A stretch of DNA of 64,000 nt from Deltaproteobacteria bacterium (GTDB lineage: Bacteria > Desulfobacterota > DSM-4660 > Desulfatiglandales > HGW-15): the NCBI GenBank assembly GCA_020060215.1, contig JAGVAP010000143.1, positions 1 to 64,000 of the forward strand, written 5' to 3'. The notes under the pieces were generated by a model that was not told the DNA's origin, did not search any database, and was given only the letters and a program-made list of their open reading frames with translations. Positions within the stretch are counted from its first letter, which is position 1; the number at the start of each line of letters is the position of its first letter. This document shows positions 34,901 through 43,619 of this stretch, piece after piece. Position numbers and translations under genes: made by a program.

Positions 34901-35599
34901 ATGAAAAAGAAGACGGTTTTGCTGACGATTTCAATGTGGATCTGTTTCGGTTTGTTCGCAGGGGCACACGCTTCGACACTTTCGTTCCACACGGGCATCG
35001 ATGTGCTGTTGAACAGCGGCGGAGGACCGGACACGGGCCAGCCATGGCTGTTTGCAGGTCAGAACACAACTGTCAGACTCAAGTACGACTCCCTGCTGAA
35101 GTTCAACGATCTCTTCGGCGCCGATCCGGGCCAGATCCCGGCCGGAAGCACGGTCACGTCGGCCACACTCCACCTGTATATGTTCTATGATGCTGCGGGC
35201 TATGAGCGCCGGTTGTATCAGATGGTGGAGTCCTGGAATGAAAGTACGCGATGGAACACCCTTCCGGGCGGCGGCGGTATCGTCCCGGGGGTCAACACGG
35301 AAACCTCTCCAGTCGCAACCTGGGCCGGCGGAACCACGGGATGGAAGGACATCGATGTGACCGACTCTCTCCTGGGATGGATGGCGGGGGAAGACCAGTA
35401 CGGATGGGGTATCTGGGGAGAGAAGGCGGGGTCCTTTTCAGTCGCGTACGTCAATTCCTTCAACAACAGCTCCAACCGTCCCTGGCTGGAGGTGGACTAC
35501 CAGGAATACCAGCCTCCTTCGGTGCCTGAGCCCGGCACCATGCTCCTGCTCCTGATCGGGGTGGGAGGGTTGGCGGTTACACGGATGAGAACACACTGA
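34901..35599 (+). CDS. PEP-CTERM sorted DNRLRE-type exported protein
   Basis: A 232-residue protein. Signal peptide about residues 1-25 (MKKKTVLL to AHA-S). The central region (DSLLKFNDLFG, VTSATLHLYMF, SWNESTRWNT, DIDVTDSLLGW, NNSSNRPWLEVDY) matches the beta-sandwich DNRLRE-like domain seen in surface and matrix proteins. The C-terminus is a PEP-CTERM sorting signal: VPEPGTM, a hydrophobic helix, then basic RMRTH. Such proteins are processed by an exosortase, not found here, and usually go to the extracellular matrix. ATG 34901 is chosen because AAGGAG at 34889-34894 is correctly spaced. The 244-bp gap upstream shows no other gene. Confidence 0.85.
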   Translation: MKKKTVLLTISMWICFGLFAGAHASTLSFHTGIDVLLNSGGGPDTGQPWLFAGQNTTVRLKYDSLLKFNDLFGADPGQIPAGSTVTSATLHLYMFYDAAGYERRLYQMVESWNESTRWNTLPGGGGIVPGVNTETSPVATWAGGTTGWKDIDVTDSLLGWMAGEDQYGWGIWGEKAGSFSVAYVNSFNNSSNRPWLEVDYQEYQPPSVPEPGTMLLLLIGVGGLAVTRMRTH

Positions 35600-35630
35600 C
35601 CGTCCACAGCCGATGTGGCAAGAAGGAGAG

Positions 35631-35660
35631 GGGCCAGGCGAGTTCGCCTGGCCCTTTTTT
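35631..35660 (+). terminator. Strong intrinsic terminator after the PEP-CTERM gene
   Basis: GGGCCAGGCG (35631-35640) pairs perfectly with CGCCTGGCCC (35645-35654) around AGTT, and six T residues follow at 35655-35660. It lies 31 nt after the stop codon and closes the gsp/PEP-CTERM unit. The remaining sequence to 35928 holds no gene. Confidence 0.92.
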
Positions 35661-35825
35661 CGGGTTCACATGCCGTCTTTGATTAATGAAAACGATTCGG
35701 GAAAGGGGTTGGAAAGCAGGAGCGAACTCCTGCGGAAGATCTTTTCCATGATCCGTCTAGAGCCAGCGGGGCTCGTCAGAGCGAGAACAGTCGGGAGCGC
35801 ATGGATTCCGTCTCAGGCGATCGCC

Positions 35826-35854
35826 TTGACATAGAGAACGGGGTGTGCAAATAG
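35826..35854 (+). promoter_or_regulatory. Candidate sigma-70 promoter for the BKACE operon
   Basis: TTGACA at 35826-35831 and AAATAG at 35849-35854 are separated by 17 nt, about 75 nt before the start of the next gene and downstream of the terminator at 35631. The -10 is imperfect. Confidence 0.5.
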
Positions 35855-35928
35855 AAACTCAATCGAATCCTTTTTGGTCCCACCGGTTGAATCTCCTTCT
35901 GTAAAATGTTTTCGCCTGGGGTGGCGCC

Positions 35929-36804
35929 ATGCAGAACCAAAAGGTGATTGTCACAGTGGCCGTTACCGGCGGAATCGGTGACAAGTCCAGACATCCGCAG
36001 CTTCCTGTCACGCCGAAAGAGATCGCCGATAGTGCGTTGGAGGCCCACTCGGCAGGGGCTGCCGTCGCACACATCCACGTCCGGCATCCCGAAACCGCGG
36101 AACCATCCATGGCGTTCGAGTATTACGCGGAGGTGGTGGATCGCATTCGAGAGAAATCGAACCTGATCATCAACCTGACCACCGGAGCCGGGGCAAGGAT
36201 CATCCCCGATGATTCCGACGAGGTCGGGCTGGGAGCCGGCACCACGTGGCGCTCCCCTATGAGGCGGGTCGAACATGTACTCCGACTGAAGCCCGAGCTG
36301 TGCTCGCTCGACGTGGGTTCGATGAATTTCGGGCCGCGGGTATTCGCCAATGTCCTCCCCCATGTGGAAGAGATGGCCACGCTCATCACGGAGGCCGGCG
36401 TAAAGCCCGAACTCGAGGTCTTCGATATGGGACATGTCGAGATCGCCATCCACCTGGTCCGCAAGGGCTTGGTAAGGGAGCCTGCAATCTTTCAACTGTG
36501 CCTGGGGATAGCGTGGGGGATGCCTGCTTCTGCCAGGAATATGATGATCATGAAAGAAGCCCTGCCTGCGAACGGCATCTGGTGCGGTTTCGGGGTGGGG
36601 GCCTGGAGTTTCCCCATGGTTGCACAGGCGGCTCTCCTGGGAGGCAATGTCCGGGTGGGATTCGAGGATAATTTCTTTCTCAAGCCCGGGGTAGAGGCAC
36701 GGACGAACGCTCAGCTGGTCGAAAAGACCGTACGCATATTGTCCGCCCTGGACAAGGAGCCGGCCACGCCACCGGAGGCCCGCAGGATGCTGCACCTGGG
36801 ATAG
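35929..36804 (+). CDS. Beta-keto acid cleavage enzyme (BKACE / DUF849)
   Basis: A 291-residue TIM-barrel enzyme. Zinc-binding HIHVR (HxH, about residues 48-52) follows GAAVAHIH; other family blocks are INLTTGAG, LCSLDVGSMNFG, PELEVFDMGHVE and the C-terminal VRVGFEDN. The family, whose prototype is 3-keto-5-aminohexanoate cleavage enzyme, condenses a beta-keto acid with acetyl-CoA to acetoacetate plus a new CoA ester. The substrate depends on residues I cannot judge here; lysine fermentation genes such as kdd or kal are not present, so Kce itself is not claimed. It is first in a three-gene plus-strand group with crotonase and dehydrogenase genes. Confidence 0.92.
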   Translation: MQNQKVIVTVAVTGGIGDKSRHPQLPVTPKEIADSALEAHSAGAAVAHIHVRHPETAEPSMAFEYYAEVVDRIREKSNLIINLTTGAGARIIPDDSDEVGLGAGTTWRSPMRRVEHVLRLKPELCSLDVGSMNFGPRVFANVLPHVEEMATLITEAGVKPELEVFDMGHVEIAIHLVRKGLVREPAIFQLCLGIAWGMPASARNMMIMKEALPANGIWCGFGVGAWSFPMVAQAALLGGNVRVGFEDNFFLKPGVEARTNAQLVEKTVRILSALDKEPATPPEARRMLHLG

Positions 36805-36990
36805 ATCCAGATGCAGGATGCAGGAGGCGGCAGGTTGCAACCGGTCGGCTGCAGGTTGCCTGGGCCCCGTGGTCATTTGTCATCGTCAGTGGAGCCGGGA
36901 CCGCCGAGACAGACCCTGATCGCACGATCCTGGTCCCTGGACCTGGACCCTGCATCCTGAATCTTGCATCTTTTTGAAGAAGGAGACGCT

Positions 36991-37770
36991 ATGGACTACA
37001 AAACGCTTGCCGTGGAGATCAAGGGGCCGGTTTGTATTCTTTCCCTGAACCGTCCTGAAACGCTCAATGCCCTGTGCCCTGAAATGAGGGATGATCTGAT
37101 GCACTTCTTCGACTGGGCCGCCAGGGACGAGGATCTGCGGGTGCTGATCCTGACCGGCAAGGGGCGGGCCTTTTCCGCCGGGGGAGACCTGAACATGTTC
37201 AAGGCCGCCCACGAGAACCATCGAAAGACGGGGCAACGTACGGGTTTCAGCGAAGTCCCTCTGCAGAGGGCCATCGTCGACTTCCCCAAGCCGATGATCG
37301 CGGCCGTCAACGGGTTGGCTATCGGTTTCGGGCTCACGGTCACGCTGCCCTGCGACATCCGTATTGCATCCGATCAGGCTCAATTCAGCTGCGCATTTGT
37401 GCGCATCGGCGTTACACCGGAATTCGGGAGCTCCTATTTCCTGCCCAGGTTGATCGGGTACGGCAAGGCGGCGGAACTGGCCTTTACCGCAAGGATGTTC
37501 GATGCGCGGGAGGCGGAACGGCTCGGCCTGGTCGATCGTGTCGTAGAACAGGGACGTCTCCTGGAGGAGGCCGAGGAGCTGGCCCGGACCATCTGTCAAT
37601 GGCCGGCGGATGCCGTGCGCATGACCAAGCGGGTCCTGCGCCACGGCATGCAATCGACGCTGGATCAGACGCTTCTCTATGAGGCCATGGTGTTTCAGGA
37701 CTGCACACACAGCAGCGAACACTATGATGCGGTATGTGGAGTGTTGAAGCAGATCAGGACGACCCCTTGA
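36991..37770 (+). CDS. Crotonase-superfamily protein, enoyl-CoA isomerase-like
   Basis: A 259-residue crotonase-fold protein with the oxyanion-hole segments AFSAGGDLNMF and NGLAIGFG. The two glutamates used by hydratases are not conserved: the first aligned position is T116 and the second is F136. It instead has E144 in TPEFGSSYFLPR, the position of the acid/base residue in delta3,delta2-enoyl-CoA isomerases. A double-bond shift is therefore more likely than hydration. AAGGAG precedes ATG 36991. The upstream 186-bp gap contains TGCAGG/CCTGCA repeats in inverted orientation. Databases may label it enoyl-CoA hydratase. Confidence 0.85.
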   Translation: MDYKTLAVEIKGPVCILSLNRPETLNALCPEMRDDLMHFFDWAARDEDLRVLILTGKGRAFSAGGDLNMFKAAHENHRKTGQRTGFSEVPLQRAIVDFPKPMIAAVNGLAIGFGLTVTLPCDIRIASDQAQFSCAFVRIGVTPEFGSSYFLPRLIGYGKAAELAFTARMFDAREAERLGLVDRVVEQGRLLEEAEELARTICQWPADAVRMTKRVLRHGMQSTLDQTLLYEAMVFQDCTHSSEHYDAVCGVLKQIRTTP

Positions 37771-37782
37771 CCTGTTTGAATC

Positions 37783-37920
37783 GATGGGTTTCGCTGCGCT
37801 CCACCCATCCTGCGCCTGAAGGTGAAGAGGGGTCCGGGGGTGGGGGTACACAAGAGAGGCGGGTGAGGCAGTTGGCGGTTTGTCCCTGTAGGATGGGTGG
37901 AGCGAAGCGAAACCCATCTA
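37783..37920. repeat. GATGGGTTTCGC palindrome pair
   Basis: GATGGGTTTCGCTGCGCTCC with ACCCATCCTGCGC (37783-37815) and GTAGGATGGGTGGAGCGAAG with CGAAACCCATC (about 37887-37918) are inverted copies about 70 bp apart. The right copy ends within 5 nt of the likely start codon of the next gene. A second pair lies at 60881-60970. Confidence 0.8.
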
Positions 37921-37922
37921 TT

Positions 37923-38840
37923 TTGAGAAAAGTCGCAGTCATAGGCGCGGGCACCATGGGGCATTCCCTGGCCCAGGTCTTTGCCCAGGGGGGATACGAG
38001 GTCTCGCTGAGCGATATCAGGGAAGAGGTCCTGAATCAGGCGCTCACCCTCATCGCCGCGAACCTGGAGACCCTCGTCGAGATGGGCCTTGAGGAAACAA
38101 GAGGCATACCGTCGGTGCTTGGCCGTATCCGGACGACGACCGGTCTTGCAGAGGCCGCCGCGGGGGCGGACCTGGTCATCGAGGCCATCGTCGAAAACCC
38201 GCACGCCAAGAAAGACCTGTTCTCGGATCTGGACCGGTTCGCGCCTCCCCATGCGATCCTGACGAGCAATACCTCTTTCCTGGACATCTATCGATTTGTC
38301 GAGACGAGCCGCCCTGAAAGGGTGATCATCGTCCACTGGTTCGCGCCCCCGCATATCGTCCCTCTGGTCGAGATCGTACCCGGTCCCCGAACCTCCCCCG
38401 AGACCGTTTCGTCCATAAAGGAGATCGTCGAAGGGCTGGGCAAGCAGACGATCGTCCTGAAGAGATTCCTCCCCGGGTTCATCGTCAACAGACTCCAGTC
38501 CGCTCTCACAAAGGAGGTATTGTTCCTGCTCGAAAACGGGTATGCGGATCCACAGGACATCGACAAAGCGACCAGGGCGGGCTTCGGGCTTCGAATCCCG
38601 ATCCTCGGACTCGTGCAGCGAATGGACTTCACGGGGCTGGATCTCATGCAAAGCGTCCTGGAGAACAGCGGCAAACGCTCACCCGTGATAGACAGGCTGG
38701 TTTCAGAGGGAAAACTGGGGGTGAAGAGCGGGCAGGGGTTCTACGACTACGGTGAGAGGAGCGTGGAGGAGGTCCTCCGGGAGAGGGACCGCAAGCTGTT
38801 GAAGCTGAAGGAGTTCCTGAAAGGGCTGGGAGAGATCTGA
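37923..38840 (+). CDS. 3-hydroxyacyl-CoA dehydrogenase
   Basis: A 305-residue NAD-dependent enzyme. Rossmann motif VAVIGAGTMGHSLA (from residue 4), then LVIEAIVEN, NTSFLDI, catalytic H138 in IIVHWFAPPHIVPLVEIVPG, and the C-terminal dimer domain ending in KLGVKSGQGFYDYG. It oxidises a 3-hydroxyacyl-CoA to the 3-keto form; a WFAPP segment replaces the more usual HFFNPP, so the substrate may be atypical. The start is taken as TTG 37923, three codons before VAVIG; upstream codons come from a repeat (RMGGAKRNPS). No Shine-Dalgarno sequence is visible in front. Confidence 0.88.
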   Translation: MRKVAVIGAGTMGHSLAQVFAQGGYEVSLSDIREEVLNQALTLIAANLETLVEMGLEETRGIPSVLGRIRTTTGLAEAAAGADLVIEAIVENPHAKKDLFSDLDRFAPPHAILTSNTSFLDIYRFVETSRPERVIIVHWFAPPHIVPLVEIVPGPRTSPETVSSIKEIVEGLGKQTIVLKRFLPGFIVNRLQSALTKEVLFLLENGYADPQDIDKATRAGFGLRIPILGLVQRMDFTGLDLMQSVLENSGKRSPVIDRLVSEGKLGVKSGQGFYDYGERSVEEVLRERDRKLLKLKEFLKGLGEI

Positions 38841-39426
38841 AGAGAAACAGAGGGACGAAGGACGGCCGCTGCGCTAGGACGAGGGACGAAGAAGATGCCT
38901 GGCTAGAGGTAAGCCCAGCCGCTGGCCGAGGCCAGTTTGATTGAACAGGAAGCTCTACAGGGTGTCAGGTCTCAGGTTTCGGGTGTCAGCCCGCTTATCG
39001 ATCAATTTCCTGACACCTGAACACTGAAACCTGAAACCTCTAACTTGACGAAGTTTCATATAAGAGATCAGAGGTCAGAGGTCAGAGGTCAGAGGTCAGA
39101 AAGAACAGAGGGACGAAGGACGACCGCTGCGCTAGGACGAGGGACCAAGAAGAGGGCAGCCTGGGCGCTTGCCGCCGAGCCGGCAAGACTGATCGCGGAG
39201 GAAACTTCTTCTGGTTTTTTCTTCTGTAGGAGCAAGCTCCTGCTTTCGATCTTCTCGGGTCTGAATGAATCGTCCCGTTTACGGTGCTCCTACAGGCGGT
39301 GAAGTTTGACATCACGATGAGCATTTCAGTTTCCCAAATCCTGTTGATCCTGTAATCCTGTCTGGACTCTTGTTTCATGCCAACGAACAACCAGCCACCC
39401 GCAACTTACCACCCCCCACGAACGAC
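38841..39426. repeat. Gene-free gap of 586 bp packed with repeats between convergent operons
   Basis: It contains copy B of the 115-bp element (38943-39060), four tandem TCAGAGG units (39068-39099), a duplicated phrase GACGAAGGACG-CCGCTGCGC (about 38863 and 39112), a REP-like pair (39224-39298) and an ATCCTGTTG array (39338-39365). No gene with coding character was seen. The operons on each side converge here. Confidence 0.75.
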
Positions 39427-40740
39427 CTACAAAATCCGGTAGAACCCCTCATCGAACTCCGGCTGCCCCTGGAGACGCGACAGCAGCATGGCCGGAAATC
39501 GGCCCGGGTCTTCCAGAAGGGAGCGCTCGACCGGTATCCCGGCCCGGTGAAGGGCGTCGGCGACGTCCTTCATCCGCGGAGGGCATCCTTTCACCGCGAT
39601 CATCTCCTTGATGTCCGGGTTCTCCCGGTGGGCTTGGACCATGCACTTGCCCAGGAGGATCGTCTTCTTCTTCCCGGGCGAGGGCGACATGAGCTTCCCG
39701 GTCAAGATCTCGACGTCGTCCCAGGGCGAGCGCTTCCAGGCGGATGCAACGGCCGTGAGAATGGGGCTGCTGATCATCGAACAGTAGGTGCACACGGAAT
39801 GGTCGTATTTCCGGAAGGAGAGGCCCCGGATGCCCATTTTGGCCAGCGGCAGAGGAAGGGTGCCGTCTTCATTGAAGAGGAAACGGTGTTCGTGGAAAGA
39901 GGCTACGGTCTCGATGCGCTCTCCTGCAGCTTCCACGTCCGAACCATCCGTCGGCCGCCCGCGATTCCGGGCCGCAAAGGCAAGATAACCCACGTCGGCC
40001 GGGTCGTGGCCCAAGACCCTTGCGCCGACCAGATCCGCGGACAGGATGTCCCGGGAACCGATGAGGACATTGCTTCGACGCGACCGCCCGTCGTAACCCG
40101 GTCCACGCTCCAGGGAGAATATACCGTCGATCAAGGTAAGGAGGGGAGGCATCCTGTCGGCCAGTCTGGAAATCATGAAGTGGAGCTCACGCTCGGAAGT
40201 GGCGGCGTGGCACTTCTTGCGGGAAGCCATATCGATGGTTCCCTTGAGGTTCTTGATTCCGAGGCTCACCCGGGCTTGCGAATGGGTTTTCAGGACAGGC
40301 AGGTTCACCACAAAATCGCTCTCCAGGATGTCGCTGTTGAAGCGGAATCTTACACCCTCCCCAAGATCCACGGACTGGAAGGTCCTCTGATGAAGATCCA
40401 GAACTTTGACGCCATAGCGCTGATTCAGATGTTCGTACCCCAGCAGTCGAAAGGCCTGAGCAGGGATCTTTCGATCCCCCGATACAATGCCCTCCCCCAG
40501 TATGATCTCCTTGACGCCGCAATCCTTGAGCAGGATCACCATGTCCTCGACCACCCGCGAGGTGGTGATGACCCCCCACTTCGGGAAGCGGCCCCCTTCC
40601 ACCCAGAAGACGACGTTGGGTTTGAGAAAGACCCGGGCATGGGGCGGCAGATGATCCAGGCCGCCGCAGAGCGCTACGGCTTCTCTCACCGACACGAACG
40701 GTTCTTTGTAGCGGGTAATGGAAACGACGAAGGGCTTCAT
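39427..40740 (-). CDS. DUF362 protein, paralogue 1
   Basis: A 437-residue protein of the DUF362 family: RVFLKPNVVFW, FPKWGVITTSRVVEDMV, KEIILGEG, DFVVNLPVLKTH, GIKNLKGTIDMASRKKCH and NVLIGSRDILSADLVGA blocks. Five cysteines are shared with the two paralogues in this window: SRKKCH, the pair in VCTYCS, LLGKC and VKGCPP. DUF362 proteins have been linked to iron-sulfur and electron-transfer functions, but no activity is established for this type. ATG 40740 is used; the frame upstream is low-complexity. It is last in the minus-strand operon with the reductase and thiolase genes. Confidence 0.85.
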   Translation of the reverse strand: MKPFVVSITRYKEPFVSVREAVALCGGLDHLPPHARVFLKPNVVFWVEGGRFPKWGVITTSRVVEDMVILLKDCGVKEIILGEGIVSGDRKIPAQAFRLLGYEHLNQRYGVKVLDLHQRTFQSVDLGEGVRFRFNSDILESDFVVNLPVLKTHSQARVSLGIKNLKGTIDMASRKKCHAATSERELHFMISRLADRMPPLLTLIDGIFSLERGPGYDGRSRRSNVLIGSRDILSADLVGARVLGHDPADVGYLAFAARNRGRPTDGSDVEAAGERIETVASFHEHRFLFNEDGTLPLPLAKMGIRGLSFRKYDHSVCTYCSMISSPILTAVASAWKRSPWDDVEILTGKLMSPSPGKKKTILLGKCMVQAHRENPDIKEMIAVKGCPPRMKDVADALHRAGIPVERSLLEDPGRFPAMLLSRLQGQPEFDEGFYRIL

Positions 40741-40813
40741 AGGACCAGCTCTACTCCTGTTTCGGATTTCGGGCTCTGGATTTCGGATTTGTTCGAAGCC
40801 CTGCGCAAGGGGA

Positions 40814-41932
40814 TCACCCGGGGCCTTTCCCCCCATGTCCTGGACCGTAGCACGCCAGGGGCTTGCCCTCAAGGAGTGCCTCCATGCATCGATTGCACGA
40901 CACGCAGGTGGATGGACCTCGGTCGCCCCTCTGCCATCTCGCGATGAGGTCCGGCTCCCGTATGAGCGGCCGGCTCAGGGAGACCATGTCCGCCTCCTCC
41001 CTCTGAACAAGGTCCTCGGCCGTCTCAAATGACCTCACACCGCCCACCGAGACGACCGGGACATTCACCCTCTGCCTGATCTCACGGCACCATCGCCTGT
41101 AATAGGCCTCCCGGTCCGGCCGGGTGATCCCGGCACGGAACTCGGACTCATCATAGAGTCTTCCCCGCAAGCCCAGGCTGACTTCGATCGCGTCCACTCC
41201 GTCGGCGGCCAGGATCTCCGCGGCAGCGAGTCCATCCCCGAAATGCAGGCCTCCTGAAAAGCCGTCCTCGACCCCGAGCTTGATCAGGAGGGGAAAGTCC
41301 TTGCCCACCTCTGCACGAAGGGCGCGCACGATCTCACGATGCAGCCGCAGCCTTTTCTCCAGGCTTCCTCCCCATTGGTCCTCACGACGATTTGTGAAGG
41401 GGGACAGAAACTGGCTCAGCAGATAGGCATGGGCGCCGTGGATCTGAACGGCGTCGAATCCGGCCTCTCTGGCCCTTCCAGCCCCCCTGGCGAATGCCGC
41501 GATGGTCTCACGGATCTCCGTCTCCTCCATCTCCCGGTGCGGGTGGGAGAAATGAGGATCATCAGAGACAAAGGATGGGGCGAGACCCGGCCGCTTCCGG
41601 TAGATCCTGCCCTTTTCCCGGCCCGCGTGAAAGAGCTGAATGGCGATCCTGGCCCCCAGGCGGTGGACGGTTCGGGCCAGCCGGGCGAGAGAAGGGATGT
41701 CCTCGTCCTTTACGATAGAGTTCTGATAAGGGGAGATGCGGCCTTCAGGATGCACAAACACGATGCCGGTGACGATCAGACCCGTTCCGCCCCGTGCGAG
41801 CCCCTCGTACAGTGCGATCTGGCGGTCGGACACGGAGCCGTCCCTTTCAGCGCACCCGTCGAACGTGGCCGACCGGACGAAGCGGTTGGGAATCGTCATG
41901 CCCTTGATTCGAAACGGCTCGAAAAGCATCAT
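40814..41932 (-). CDS. NADH:flavin oxidoreductase / Old Yellow Enzyme family
   Basis: A 372-residue FMN-dependent TIM-barrel reductase. Family blocks: PNRFVRSATFDG, QLFHAGR, the proton-relay region FDAVQIHGAHAYLLSQFLSP, KLGVEDGF and SVGGVRSFE. The C-terminus CVSCNRC resembles the Fe-S cysteine cluster of 2-enoate/2,4-dienoyl-CoA reductases, but the FAD/NADH domain of those larger enzymes is missing. It probably reduces an activated C=C bond in an acyl-CoA pathway with a separate electron donor, for example a neighbouring DUF362 protein. ATG 41932 follows GGGAGG on the minus strand. Confidence 0.88.
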   Translation of the reverse strand: MMLFEPFRIKGMTIPNRFVRSATFDGCAERDGSVSDRQIALYEGLARGGTGLIVTGIVFVHPEGRISPYQNSIVKDEDIPSLARLARTVHRLGARIAIQLFHAGREKGRIYRKRPGLAPSFVSDDPHFSHPHREMEETEIRETIAAFARGAGRAREAGFDAVQIHGAHAYLLSQFLSPFTNRREDQWGGSLEKRLRLHREIVRALRAEVGKDFPLLIKLGVEDGFSGGLHFGDGLAAAEILAADGVDAIEVSLGLRGRLYDESEFRAGITRPDREAYYRRWCREIRQRVNVPVVSVGGVRSFETAEDLVQREEADMVSLSRPLIREPDLIARWQRGDRGPSTCVSCNRCMEALLEGKPLACYGPGHGGKGPG

Positions 41933-41975
41933 GCGCTCCCTCCCGGTTGCGATTTCTTTGGGGATCGGCGGGGCG

Positions 41976-42006
41976 CCCGTGATCGCAAGCAGGAGCTTGC
42001 TCCTAC
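41976..42006. repeat. REP-like palindrome overlapping the thiolase stop codon
   Basis: GATCGCAAGCAGGAGCTTGC followed by TCCTACATGG. The minus-strand stop codon of the thiolase (42003-42005) lies inside the element, so the last codons of the enzyme abut it. Confidence 0.7.
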
Positions 42007-43199
42007 ATGGACCGCATCAGGTTTTCCCAGATCATCGAATATCCCTGCCCCCGTCCCACGCACATCGTGGTCAGGCCGTAGCGCGCCTTCGGATTCTCCT
42101 TGCACCTTCCCATGATAAAACAGACCAGCCTGGGACCTGAAGCCGCCAGCGGATGCCCATAGGCCAAGGCCCCGCCCCAGCCATTCACCCGCGGGTCGTC
42201 AACCTTGACGCCCAATCGATCCAGACAATATAGAGCCTGGACGGCAAAGGCCTCATTCAGCTCGATGATATCCATGTCATCCATGGTCAGTCCTGCCCTG
42301 GCCAATGCCTTCCTGGTTGCCGGTACGGGCGCAATCCCCATGATCCGCGGATCCACTGCCGCGAAACCGGTGCTCACCCAGCGCAGTCTCGGCTTCAAGC
42401 CGAGGCTGCGCGCCTTTTCCATGCTCATCATCAGCACCGCCCCGGCCCCATCGTTCAGCCCCGACGCATTCCCGGCCGTGACGCGGCCGCCCTTCTCGCG
42501 AAAGATCGTCTTCAGCCCGGCGAGGCCATCCATGGTGGTCCCGGGCCGAGGCTGCTGATCCCTGTCTGCGATCATCCGCGTTCCGTCCTGCATATCCACT
42601 TCGACGGGGATGATCATCTCCTTCATCTTGCCGGCCCGGATGGCAAGATCGGCCTTTCTCTGGCATTCCACGGCGTAACCATCCGCCATCTCCCGGGTGA
42701 ACTCGGGGAAACGATCATGTATATTTTCGGCCGTCTGCCCCATCACGAAGGCCGATTCGTCCCCCATGACCTCCGCCGCCCTCGGGTGGGGATCGCGCAT
42801 GTATCCCATGGGCACATGGCCCATGTGCTCCACGCCCCCTGCAATCAGACCATCGGCCATGCCGGTTGCGATCATGGCCACTGCGAACCCCATGGCCGTC
42901 AGCCCGCTGGCGCACATGCGGTCGATGGAGCACCCGGGGATCTCCCATCCCCACTCCGCAAGCATGGGGACCATGCGGCCGAGGGTCCCTCCCTGTTCCT
43001 TGATCTGGTTGGTCACCCCCCAGATGCAATCGTCGATCATGTCCGGCCTGACGCTCGGATTGCGCTCCAGCAGCGCCTTCAGCACCGCGACAGCGAGATC
43101 CTCCGCCCTGGTCTTCCAGAAGAGCCCCTTCTCACCGGCCCTTCCAAAGGCGGTTCTTACCGCATCCACCACGACCACTTCATGCAGCTGCCTGCTCAT
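42003..43199 (-). CDS. Thiolase (acetyl-CoA acetyltransferase family)
   Basis: A 398-residue thiolase with complete catalytic motifs: nucleophile C96 in DRMCASGLTAM, NEAFAVQAL, GGALAYGHPLAASGPRL and the second cysteine in TTMCVGRGQG. It should cleave or form beta-ketoacyl-CoA with acetyl-CoA. It follows livF on the minus strand after a 420-bp repeat-rich gap, so it may have its own promoter. The second thiolase at 56347-57549 has the same active-site set but a different N-terminal region, so it is likely a different substrate class. Confidence 0.93.
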   Translation of the reverse strand: MSRQLHEVVVVDAVRTAFGRAGEKGLFWKTRAEDLAVAVLKALLERNPSVRPDMIDDCIWGVTNQIKEQGGTLGRMVPMLAEWGWEIPGCSIDRMCASGLTAMGFAVAMIATGMADGLIAGGVEHMGHVPMGYMRDPHPRAAEVMGDESAFVMGQTAENIHDRFPEFTREMADGYAVECQRKADLAIRAGKMKEMIIPVEVDMQDGTRMIADRDQQPRPGTTMDGLAGLKTIFREKGGRVTAGNASGLNDGAGAVLMMSMEKARSLGLKPRLRWVSTGFAAVDPRIMGIAPVPATRKALARAGLTMDDMDIIELNEAFAVQALYCLDRLGVKVDDPRVNGWGGALAYGHPLAASGPRLVCFIMGRCKENPKARYGLTTMCVGRGQGYSMIWENLMRSM

Positions 43200-43619
43200 G
43201 AATTTCCCCCGACCCCCTCTTGACCTGGGCGCTCATCCGGAAATGACCCTTCCGGATCCGCGCGTTTTTCCCCAAAGCACCTGACCCGTATCTGCAGGAG
43301 CAACCCCCGCCGGTTGTGACTCATCAAGGATCCGGCGCCTGTGATCGCAAGCAGGAGCTTGCTCCAGAGTCTTGGTCCCGCGTCCCTCGTTTCTTCATTC
43401 GATGCGGAATCGCAAGCAGAGCTTGCTCCTGCAACCGATGTTCCACGTTCGTCAGGTCTTCATTTCCTTTTTCATTCGACGTTCGATATCGGATGTTCGA
43501 TGTCGGACGTTCATCACTTCATAGGATTCCAAATGACCAGGGACCGATGGCCCAAGGACAAATCGCGATCTCCATGTTTTGTGAGAAGGGGTCCGGCGTG
43601 TCCTGCAACGGCGGTCTGG
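43200..43619. repeat. Gene-free gap of 420 bp with several REP-like palindromes
   Basis: REP-like units lie at about 43290-43315 (GCAGGAGCAACCCCC type), 43335-43365 (GATCGCAAGCAGGAGCTTGC) and 43405-43435. A GTTCGATATCGGATGTTCGA low-complexity array lies at about 43480-43512. No gene was seen between thiolase and livF. Confidence 0.7.
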
